This document shows, piece by piece, positions 1-5,268 of a stretch of DNA of 6,822 nucleotides. The stretch spans positions 1 to 6,822 of the forward strand of contig JAHECH010000233.1 of assembly GCA_024641835.1 (NCBI GenBank), written 5' to 3'. How positions within the stretch are numbered: the stretch's first letter is position 1; each line of letters begins with the position of its first letter. Under the pieces are notes generated by a model. It saw nothing but the letters and a program-made list of their open reading frames with translations, made no database searches and had not been told where the DNA came from. The position numbers and the translations under genes are program-made. The DNA comes from Deltaproteobacteria bacterium (GTDB taxonomy: Bacteria > Desulfobacterota > DSM-4660 > Desulfatiglandales > HGW-15).

Positions 1-626
1 ACCTCATCCGCGGGTCCTGTGACCATGTTCAGCACCCCTGGGGGAAGCCCGGCTTCCACCAAAATGTTGACCAGAGTCGCTGCACACAAAGGCGTCAACG
101 TTGCCGGCTTGTATACGATGGTGTTTCCGGCAACAAGTGCAGGTCCCAATTTCCAGCACGGAACCGCGAAAGGAAAGTTCCATGGTGTGATCAGGCCGAC
201 GATGCCGATCGGTTGTCTGACGGTCATGCAGAACTTATTGGGCAATTCGGAAGGGGTTGTCTCTCCAAGCATCCTCCTGCCTTCTCCGGCAACATATTCC
301 AGAAGATCTACCGCCTCCTGAACATCGCCCTTTCCCTCGGCGATCACCTTCCCCATTTCGCGGGTCGCCATCTCCCCGAGCTGGTTTTTCCGCTCCCTCA
401 TGGCCTGAGCCGCTTTCATCAATATCTCCCCGCGCCTGGGGGCTGGAAAGTTTCGCCACATCGGTCGAGCTCTGGCGGCAGCCTCAACCGCCCTCTCCAC
501 GTCTTCCTTGGTGCCTTCGGCAAAGCTTGCGAGAATCTCGCCGGTAGCCGGGTTGGTTGTTTGAAAAGTGCGTCCGCTGGAGGACGGCACCCATTCCCCA
601 TTCAAATAAAGTCCATATTCTTCCAT
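1..626 (-). CDS. Aldehyde dehydrogenase family protein, N-terminal part (runs off left edge)
   Basis: NAD(P)-dependent aldehyde dehydrogenase, oxidising an aldehyde to its acid in the cytoplasm; the substrate cannot be told from this part. The minus frame is open from the ATG at 626-624 to the window edge, giving 208 full codons with no stop. It begins MEEYGLYLNGEW and has the usual family N-terminus (NPATGEI, residues 25-31). Family signatures are GLITPWNFPF (144-153), where N150 matches the oxyanion-hole Asn, and the cofactor-binding K173 in VYKPA. The NAD-loop region LPPGVLNMVTGP (194-205) follows. The catalytic Glu and Cys lie beyond the edge, as does about 60% of a normal 480-500 residue enzyme. 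The start is supported by an AGGGGAAG ribosome site about 6 bases upstream and by family alignment. The WNFP and KPA context resembles succinate- or ketoglutarate-semialdehyde-type members, but that is only a resemblance. It is divergent from rubrerythrin. Confidence 0.93.
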   Translation of the reverse strand, partial: MEEYGLYLNGEWVPSSSGRTFQTTNPATGEILASFAEGTKEDVERAVEAAARARPMWRNFPAPRRGEILMKAAQAMRERKNQLGEMATREMGKVIAEGKGDVQEAVDLLEYVAGEGRRMLGETTPSELPNKFCMTVRQPIGIVGLITPWNFPFAVPCWKLGPALVAGNTIVYKPATLTPLCAATLVNILVEAGLPPGVLNMVTGPADE

Positions 627-662
627 GCTTACTTCCCCTTTTTGCGTCATTTATGATGCTTT

Positions 663-690
663 CTTATCGATCAGAGTTCACATGCGCCAA
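663..690 (-). promoter_or_regulatory. Weak candidate promoter for the aldehyde dehydrogenase
   Basis: Read on the minus strand, TTGGCG (690-685) and GATAAG (668-663) are separated by 16 bases and lie about 37 bases upstream of the aldehyde dehydrogenase ATG. Matches to sigma-70 consensus are only 3/6 and 4/6, so this is a placement guess rather than a confident promoter. Confidence 0.22.
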
Positions 691-718
691 CTATTAATCG
701 TCTCGAAATAGCATTGAA

Positions 719-914
719 GGTTCGCTCCCCCCTCACCCCGCCCTCTCCCCCAATGATCTGACTATGTCCCACCTTTTTTACTGGACACAGGGGTACCAGA
801 AACGCCTGAGGGACCCCCACGACCCCCAATCCGTACCCCCTGTGTCCAGTAACCCCACTTACGGGCAAAAGTCAGCAATCCTGGGGGAGAGGGAGGGGTG
901 AGGGAGCCTCGGAA
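719..914. repeat. Nested inverted repeat, MITE/REP-like element
   Basis: Outer arms at 730-752 and 882-904 match at 22 of 23 positions as inverted copies (CCCTCACCCC then CCCTCTCCCCCA type sequence). Inner arms at 780-796 and 833-850 (ACTGGACACAGGGG..TAC) are inverted copies that differ only by one G in a G run. The segments between outer and inner arms are also weakly complementary (GATCTGACT against GATTGCTGACT). Gapped complementarity continues outwards to about 719 and 914. The whole element could therefore fold as one long hairpin of about 175-195 bases. It holds no credible ORF, and no target duplication is visible. C-rich CCTCACCCC/CCCTCTCCCC arms are common in dispersed intergenic repeats of bacteria, so a non-autonomous element is the likeliest reading; copy number cannot be judged from one window. 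Confidence 0.75.
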
Positions 915-981
915 CGCAAGAAAAGGCTCCAGCCCTTTCCGTCGCGAGGCTCGTTGTAAGCGATCAGTTTTGTGTGACCCC

Positions 982-993
982 ATGTAAATACAT
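982..993. promoter_or_regulatory. Palindrome ATGTAAATACAT, possible operator
   Basis: ATGTA-AA-TACAT is a perfect 5-2-5 palindrome in an otherwise unremarkable AT-rich stretch, about 335 bases upstream of the rubrerythrin start. The symmetry would suit a dimeric helix-turn-helix regulator, but it matches no motif that I can name with confidence. A chance palindrome is possible. Confidence 0.25.
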
Positions 994-1224
994 TTGAACG
1001 TTACCAACCTTTTACACTATCAAACGGATGTCAATGGGGTGAATCCTGCAGGCAGGGGGAAATTTCACTCACTTTATCTCATATGGTTCAAAGCCTTCCG
1101 TTCCCGAAAGATGTCACTTAAACCGCTTGCCGATTATTGTAGATGCACGGGATCTGAAAGCTCGCGGCTGCATGTACAGGGCCTCTCTGCCCCAAAATAC
1201 AGTCCTCACCCTATTGCCAGTTCA

Positions 1225-1252
1225 TTGCGGTATAGGAGAAAATTTTTAAAAT
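1225..1252 (+). promoter_or_regulatory. Candidate sigma-70 promoter for rubrerythrin
   Basis: TTGCGG (1225-1230) and TAAAAT (1247-1252, 5 of 6 consensus) are spaced by 16 bases. The -35 box is weak (3 of 6). The predicted start of transcription, about 7 bases after the -10 box, falls at 1259-1260, exactly where the leader hairpin begins. The pairing of a good -10 box with that geometry raises my confidence a little. Confidence 0.4.
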
Positions 1253-1259
1253 TATGTGG

Positions 1260-1297
1260 GCCGGGGTCTGGGGGGTCTCTCTCCCCTAGGCCCCGGC
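1260..1297 (+). promoter_or_regulatory. GC-rich 16-bp stem-loop in the rubrerythrin leader
   Basis: Bases 1260-1275 pair without a break to 1282-1297, leaving a six-base loop (TCTCTC, 1276-1281). Thirteen pairs are Watson-Crick and three are G-U (1267/1290, 1270/1287, 1275/1282). The G-U pairs become A-C mismatches on the opposite strand, so the full stem exists only in sense RNA. No T tract follows (AAAACGG), so it is not a normal intrinsic terminator. It ends 18 bases before the AAGGAGG ribosome site. Likely roles, by inference, are 5' mRNA stabilisation or control of translation. Confidence 0.7.
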
Positions 1298-1327
1298 AAA
1301 ACGGTATGTCAGGAAAAGGAGGAAACC

Positions 1328-1822
1328 ATGTATAAGTCAGAGAAGAATCTGAGAGAAGCGTTCGCCGGAGAGTCCCAGGCCTATCAGAGATACCTTGCCT
1401 ATGCGCGGCGAGCAGCCGATGAATACAGGGAAGGGGTCTACAAGCTTTTTCATGCTGTCGCTGCTTCAGAAAAGATTCACGCCCAGAGGCATCTCAGCTA
1501 CCTGAAAGGGATTCAAACCACACCGGAAAACCTGAAGGAAGCCGTGGCTGGGGAGATGCATGAATTCAAAACCCTTTATCCAAAGATGATTGCCGAGGCA
1601 AAGGAGGAGAAACAGCAAGGACCGGAGATCAGCTTCAGTCATGCCGGTGAGGTAGAAAAAATTCATCATGCGCTTTTCCAAAAGGCCCTCGAAGATCCGG
1701 ATGGTTTTCCAGCTCAGGACTATTTCGTCTGCAATGCCTGCGGTTACCTTGTTGCCAAAGAAGCACCCGGAAAGTGCCCGATCTGCGGTGCTGTCAAGAA
1801 AGCCTTTTATAGAGTGGAATAG
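1328..1822 (+). CDS. Rubrerythrin (non-haem diiron peroxidase)
   Basis: Cytoplasmic rubrerythrin of 164 residues, reducing hydrogen peroxide to water with electrons from rubredoxin or a similar carrier. The N-terminal ferritin-like four-helix domain (about 1-125) carries the full diiron ligand set: E15 in GES, E48-x2-H51 (EKIH), E76 and E79 in GEMHEF, and E110-x2-H113 (EKIH). The C-terminal rubredoxin-like Fe(Cys)4 domain has C135-N-A-C138 and C150-P-I-C153. It is slightly shorter than the roughly 190-residue Desulfovibrio type. The frame is open further upstream to 1256, but that part reads through the leader hairpin. The ATG at 1328 has AAGGAGG at 1316-1322, gives a family-like N-terminus, and is clearly the start. 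The DUF488 gene follows after 39 bases, probably in the same transcript. Superoxide reductase downstream supports an oxygen-defence role. Confidence 0.96.
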   Translation: MYKSEKNLREAFAGESQAYQRYLAYARRAADEYREGVYKLFHAVAASEKIHAQRHLSYLKGIQTTPENLKEAVAGEMHEFKTLYPKMIAEAKEEKQQGPEISFSHAGEVEKIHHALFQKALEDPDGFPAQDYFVCNACGYLVAKEAPGKCPICGAVKKAFYRVE

Positions 1823-1861
1823 AGGTCGCCGATCCCCAGGAGGGAAGCAAGGGCATAGATT

Positions 1862-2218
1862 ATGAAGATCAGGTTGAAGAGAGTGTATGAGAAACCTGAC
1901 CCTCAGGATGGCACCAGAGTTTTGGTTGACCGCCTGTGGCCTAGAGGGCTAAGCAAAGCAGAGGCCAATGTCGACGTGTGGATGAAGGAGATTGCTCCCA
2001 GCACTGAGCTCCGCAAATGGTACGCACACGAGCGGGATAAATGGCCTGAATTCAAAGAACGTTACTTCCGTGAGTTGAACGGAAACGAAAAAGCAGTTCA
2101 AAGGTTGCTGGAGCTCGTTTCTGGTAGCCGGGTCACGCTTCTTTTCGGCACCAAGGAAGCGGAATTGAATAACGCGGTCGCACTGAAAGAGTACCTGGGA
2201 AAAAAGCTCGGCCGATGA
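1862..2218 (+). CDS. DUF488 / YeaO-family protein
   Basis: A 118-residue soluble protein of the DUF488 (YeaO-like) family; the molecular function of the family is not established. Recognisable family blocks are TRVLVDRLWPRGLSK (18-32), the WMKEIAPSTELRKWYAH region (40-56) and the C-terminal VTLLFGTKEAELNNAVALKEYL-type strand-loop-helix (about 91-112). There are no cysteines, no signal peptide and no membrane segment. Length is normal for the family. The AGGAGGG at 1838-1844 is 17 bases from the ATG, which is long; CAAGGG at 1848-1853 is closer. The gene lies 39 bases behind rubrerythrin with no terminator between, so cotranscription is likely. The position beside rubrerythrin hints at a stress-related role, but that is guilt by association. 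A possible link to E. coli YeaO is by family only, so no symbol is given. Confidence 0.9.
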   Translation: MKIRLKRVYEKPDPQDGTRVLVDRLWPRGLSKAEANVDVWMKEIAPSTELRKWYAHERDKWPEFKERYFRELNGNEKAVQRLLELVSGSRVTLLFGTKEAELNNAVALKEYLGKKLGR

Positions 2219-2591
2219 TGTGAAGCATTCACTCCTCCTCGTCCGTGCGAGGGGCATGGCTCAAATCAATATTCATTTCCTTCCTCCTGCCGCGGCTTAG
2301 TGTCCTGAGTCATAAATCCGTTGCGAAACTGAGCTGAGCCGGAGCGCCCGGGGGGTGGGGCGGCGACGGAATTCCTCAACTAACTTTTGAGACACGATAT
2401 CAGATATTCATGGTGGCAGCCAGAGGTATTCAAGAAAAAGAAGATACGCAATGTTCTTCCCTGTTCTTACAACGAAGATACTGCGCTTCCGTACAGTAGA
2501 ATACAGGTTTCTCTCTATTCCCCCTGCCCCCGCCTCAAATAGTAGATTACTCAATGCAAGAAATATTTTTATCTTCAAAGGAGGATAAGAT
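2219..2591. other. Intergenic region between DUF488 and superoxide reductase genes
   Basis: These 373 bases hold no convincing gene. A short hairpin (2235-2241 with 2248-2254, seven pairs with one wobble) follows the DUF488 stop but has no T tract, so it is at best a weak terminator. A GC-rich core around 2336-2370 is flanked by GTGTC (from about 2300) and its inverted copy GACAC (2391-2395), perhaps remnants of a small element. ATATC-A-GATAT (2397-2407) is a perfect 5-1-5 palindrome. The last 180 bases before the superoxide reductase gene are AT-rich and presumably hold its promoter, but I could not find a clear -35/-10 pair. Confidence 0.6.
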
Positions 2592-2987
2592 ATGGCAAAG
2601 GTGAGTGAGTTGTATCAAAGTGCTGACTGGAAATCAGAGAAACATGTTCCGGTCATTGAATGTCCTGATGAAGTCAAGACAAATGAAATCTTCCATGTGA
2701 CGGTGACTCTGGGCAAAGAGGTGGCTCATCCCAACACCACAGAGCACCACATCCGCTGGATCCAGGTCTTTTTTCATGGCCAAGGAGACAAGTTCCCTTA
2801 CCAGGTGGGCAATTTTGAATTCACAGCCCACGGCGAAGCAGTGGACGGGCCCAATAAGGGACCTGTTTACACCAACCATTCTGTGACCGCCTCATTAAAG
2901 ATCTTAAAAGGTGGGACGCTTTATGCGACATCGCTCTGTAACATTCATGGTCTCTGGCAGAACGCCAAGGAGATAAGAGTGAAATGA
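2592..2987 (+). CDS. Superoxide reductase, class II (neelaredoxin type)
   Basis: A 131-residue cytoplasmic superoxide reductase, converting superoxide to hydrogen peroxide with electrons from rubredoxin. The mononuclear Fe(His)4(Cys) centre is complete: H18 in EKHVP, H46 in AHPN, H52 in EHHI, and C116 and H119 in SLCNIHG. The catalytic loop residues E16 and K17 precede H18 as in characterised members. There is no N-terminal desulforedoxin domain (no CxxC module), which makes it a one-iron, class II enzyme rather than a desulfoferrodoxin. Length is typical for that class. The ATG has AAGGAGG at 2578-2584, 7 bases upstream. A 104-residue gene starts 15 bases after the stop with its own ribosome site, so the two form an operon. 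The product peroxide would be a substrate for the rubrerythrin upstream. Confidence 0.95.
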   Translation: MAKVSELYQSADWKSEKHVPVIECPDEVKTNEIFHVTVTLGKEVAHPNTTEHHIRWIQVFFHGQGDKFPYQVGNFEFTAHGEAVDGPNKGPVYTNHSVTASLKILKGGTLYATSLCNIHGLWQNAKEIRVK

Positions 2988-3002
2988 GAGGAGGACGCAG
3001 AA

Positions 3003-3317
3003 ATGGTTTTGCCAAAGGATTCTTTTCAAACGCAAGTCCAGGAAAACGTGCTGGAAAGCTGGCAGCAATTGATCAGAAGCATGGAGGAATCAATCGATTT
3101 ATTGGAGAAAGGCATCGATGAGGCTGCAGAAATGCGCCATATTTGTACGGACGAATGGTGCGTGGCAACCGAACATGTCCTTGACGAACTGAGCAATGGG
3201 CTTTTTTCTATCAGCGAACCACGCTGGGTCTCGGAGGAAGACAGCAAGAAGCTCAGAGCGCTTAAAAGAAGGGTTCACGATCTTTATGCCAAATACAAGG
3301 GTGTGTCAGGACGTTGA
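3003..3317 (+). CDS. Unrecognised small helical protein cotranscribed with superoxide reductase
   Basis: I do not recognise this 104-residue protein. It is charged and predicted to be almost wholly helical, with a possible coiled-coil stretch (about 12-45, rich in Glu, Leu and Ile), a central segment with H46-x-C48-x4-C53-x4-H58 (HICTDEWCVATEH), and a basic C-terminal helix (82-99). It has no signal peptide or hydrophobic segment. The His/Cys spacing could bind a metal or give a redox-active Cys pair, but no known motif fits. The gene is real on the evidence of an AGGAGG at 2989-2994, 8 bases from the ATG, a 15-base gap from superoxide reductase, and balanced composition. A strong inverted repeat overlaps its stop. 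Any function in superoxide defence is inference from position. Confidence 0.8.
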   Translation: MVLPKDSFQTQVQENVLESWQQLIRSMEESIDLLEKGIDEAAEMRHICTDEWCVATEHVLDELSNGLFSISEPRWVSEEDSKKLRALKRRVHDLYAKYKGVSGR

Positions 3318-3378
3318 AACTACGCCTAGGGCTCACGGAGAGAGAAATAAATCTCAAGAGTGAGCCCTCCTCCTGACA
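3304..3378. terminator. Two-tier inverted repeat at the end of the superoxide reductase operon
   Basis: An inner stem AGGGCTCAC (3328-3336) with GTGAGCCCT (3360-3368) is perfect over 9 pairs. Its 23-base loop can close further by GAGA (3342-3345) with TCTC (3352-3355). An outer arm TGTCAGGA (3304-3311) pairs perfectly with TCCTGACA (3371-3378) and includes the last codons of the upstream gene. There is no T tract after it on the plus strand, so it may act with Rho, protect the 3' end, or be bidirectional. Confidence 0.55.
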
Positions 3379-3486
3379 GATTCCAGTTGAGCCATCACCG
3401 GTGAGTCTTTGCATCGCCTCCCTCAGCTCTTACGCTCCGTACATCCCATCCATCCTCCTTTTCACTCGGTCTTTCGTTCTTATATT

Positions 3487-3522
3487 GGAAATAAAAGCGG
3501 TATTCGTGGTTCGCATACCGCT
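3487..3522 (-). terminator. Intrinsic terminator of the gspD-gspE operon
   Basis: On the minus strand, AGCGGTAT (3522-3515) pairs perfectly with ATACCGCT (3503-3496) across an 11-base loop and is followed at once by TTTATTTCC (3495-3487). It lies about 48 bases after the gspE stop codon, which is a tandem TAATAG. Stem plus T-rich tail in the right orientation make this a good Rho-independent terminator and mark gspE as the last gene of its operon. Confidence 0.75.
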
Positions 3523-3570
3523 GATCAAACCGTCTCCAAGAAAGGGAAATTCAAGGTCTCAAATTCCCTA

Positions 3571-5268
3571 TTAGACCTGGGTGACGCGGAGGATTTCTTC
3601 TGTCGTGCTAATGCCCCGCAGCACTTTTTCTGCGCCATCTTCTCGAAGGGTTTTCATCCCTTCCCGAAGGGCGACCTCTTTGATGGCATTGGCGTCAGAT
3701 GTGGTGAGAATGGTCTTCTTGATGGATTCCGACACCCTCATGATTTCATAGATGCCGGTTCTTCCGTAATAGCCCGTGCGCATACATTTGTCGCATCCCC
3801 CACCAACGTAGATACTCGCCTTTTTCAGGTCTTCATGACTCACACTGAGCTCTCTCATATACTCGCCGTTGATCTGAGCAGGTCTTTTACAATAGGGGCA
3901 AACGGTTCTAACCAGTCGCTGAGCAAGGATGGCAAGCATGGATGAGGTGATCAGAAACGGTTCAATGCCCATGTCAATGAGCCTTGTCACGGCGGAGGCA
4001 GCGTCATTGGTGTGGAGCGTGGAGAAGACGAGGTGGCCTGTGAGAGCTGCCTGAATGGCGATCTCAGCGGTTTCAAGATCCCGGATTTCTCCCACCAGGA
4101 TGATATCCGGGTCCTGCCTGACAATGGTCCTCAGCCCATTTGCAAAGGTGAGGCCCACCTTTCTGCTGACAGGCACCTGGCCGATCCCGTCAATCTGGTA
4201 TTCCACAGGGTCCTCTATGGTAATAATGTTTTTCTCAGGGGTGTTGATTTCTGAAAGAGCTGCATAAAGGGTCGTGGTTTTGCCGCTCCCCGTGGGGCCT
4301 GTCACGAGAATGATGCCGTGAGAAAGCCTGATGAGTTTTCTGATGTCCGAAAGATAGGCATCCGGGATTCCCAATTCATGCAGTTCGAGCATCCTGGAGC
4401 TCTTGTCCAGGAGGCGGAGGACCACCCTCTCTCCATACACGGTCGGCAGCGTAGATACCCGGATGTCGATGTTCTTATCACCCACTTTGATCTCAATCCT
4501 TCCATCCTGGGGAATCCTTTTTTCCGCGATATTTAGACCTGACATGACCTTGATTCTGGATACAACGGAAGGATGGAGCCGCTTCGGCGGCTTGAACGTG
4601 TTGTAAAGAAGACCGTCGATTCTGAGCCTCACGATGAGATCGAGCTGATAGGGTTCAATGTGGATGTCGCTCGCCCGGCTCTTGACGGCCTTGGAGAGCA
4701 TGAGATTCACAAACTGAATGACAGGGGCTTCCGATGTATCCTCCAGTAAATCCGTGGTCTCCTCAATCTCCGCGTAGATCTTAGCCCCCTCCTCTTCGTC
4801 AATGTCTTTCAGAATCTGTTCGGCTGAGTGAGGTCCCTCTTCAAAAGCCATGTTGATCGCTTTGCCGATCTCGTCCTCTGTGCAAAGGACAGTTTCAATA
4901 AAACCGAGGCCAAGGGTCTTGGTGATGTGATCGATGGTCTCATAATCAAAAGGATCGTTGACGGCTATCAAGGTTCTCTTATCTCCATCCCGCAGGGGAA
5001 GGGCCCTTTTCTGTTTCAAATAGGTGACGGTGAAGGAAGAACCGAGAGTCGCATCAATCATCTGGGATGGGATCTTGGGAAGCACTTCCAGGCCGAGCAA
5101 CAAAGAAGAGACCTGGAGCAGGGTGTGTTCGTCAAGAAGGCCCTGGGACTTAATGGCCTGGACAGGGGAGAGCGTTCCTTCCGTGTTCAGGGCCTTGATC
5201 TGCTCGATCTTAGCCTCATCTACACCCAGGTGGTTGCGGAGGATCTCTATGAATTCCCCTGTCACCAT
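3571..5268 (-). CDS. gspE: Type II secretion system ATPase GspE
   Basis: Cytoplasmic hexameric ATPase that powers pseudopilus assembly in type II secretion. The 565 residues are full family length. An N-terminal T2SSE_N (MshEN-like) domain spans about 60-145. After a linker comes the core: N2E domain (about 180-300, SRASDIHIEP at 197-206), Walker A GPTGSGKTTT (324-333), Asp box TIEDPVEY (350-357), Walker B DIILVGEIRD (388-397, catalytic E394) and His box STLHTND (416-422). A tetracysteine zinc site follows, C457-x2-C460 and C492-x2-C495. All key residues are intact. The ATG directly abuts the gspD stop (TAGATG), with GGAGG 14 bases upstream, which suggests translational coupling. PilB is the close alternative, but the neighbouring secretin with N2/N3 domains favours GspE. 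No gspF follows; the operon ends here. Confidence 0.9.
   Translation of the reverse strand: MVTGEFIEILRNHLGVDEAKIEQIKALNTEGTLSPVQAIKSQGLLDEHTLLQVSSLLLGLEVLPKIPSQMIDATLGSSFTVTYLKQKRALPLRDGDKRTLIAVNDPFDYETIDHITKTLGLGFIETVLCTEDEIGKAINMAFEEGPHSAEQILKDIDEEEGAKIYAEIEETTDLLEDTSEAPVIQFVNLMLSKAVKSRASDIHIEPYQLDLIVRLRIDGLLYNTFKPPKRLHPSVVSRIKVMSGLNIAEKRIPQDGRIEIKVGDKNIDIRVSTLPTVYGERVVLRLLDKSSRMLELHELGIPDAYLSDIRKLIRLSHGIILVTGPTGSGKTTTLYAALSEINTPEKNIITIEDPVEYQIDGIGQVPVSRKVGLTFANGLRTIVRQDPDIILVGEIRDLETAEIAIQAALTGHLVFSTLHTNDAASAVTRLIDMGIEPFLITSSMLAILAQRLVRTVCPYCKRPAQINGEYMRELSVSHEDLKKASIYVGGGCDKCMRTGYYGRTGIYEIMRVSESIKKTILTTSDANAIKEVALREGMKTLREDGAEKVLRGISTTEEILRVTQV

Larger units (their letters stand above)
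627..1327. other. Divergent intergenic region, no gene seen
   Basis: This is 700 bases between the divergent aldehyde dehydrogenase and rubrerythrin genes. It contains the nested inverted repeat (719-914), a 12-base palindrome (982-993), an imperfect inverted repeat (1139-1177), and the rubrerythrin promoter and leader hairpin (1225-1297). Open frames that cross it on both strands have low-complexity, proline- and glycine-rich or otherwise non-protein-like translations and no good ribosome sites, so I call no gene here. Confidence 0.7.

Noticed and set aside
671..1007. Minus-strand open frames of 65 and 81 codons over the inverted repeat
   Set aside because: They are products of the C-rich repeat arms, with Gly/Pro/Arg-rich translations and no supporting ribosome site.
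1256..1327. Upstream extension of rubrerythrin by 24 codons
   Set aside because: The extension translates the GC-rich hairpin and has no ribosome site. The ATG at 1328 has AAGGAGG and a family-like N-terminus.
994..1335. 113-codon plus-strand open frame across the rubrerythrin leader
   Set aside because: It begins at a TTG without a ribosome site, runs through the leader hairpin, overlaps the well-supported rubrerythrin start, and its translation resembles no protein family.
2235..2254. Hairpin after the DUF488 stop as an intrinsic terminator
   Set aside because: Seven pairs with one wobble and no T tract; too weak to call as a terminator.
2467..2569. Possible promoters for superoxide reductase (TAGAAT at 2497, TATTTT at 2564)
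   Set aside because: Neither -10-like box has an acceptable -35 box at 15-19 bases.
3395..3404. TCACCGGTGA palindrome between the convergent operons
   Set aside because: Only ten bases, lying between two 3' ends where an operator has no obvious promoter to act on; likely chance.
3409..3945. 178-codon plus-strand open frame opposite the end of gspE
   Set aside because: Mostly antisense to the conserved C-terminal part of gspE, which includes the zinc site; it also reads through the minus-strand terminator.
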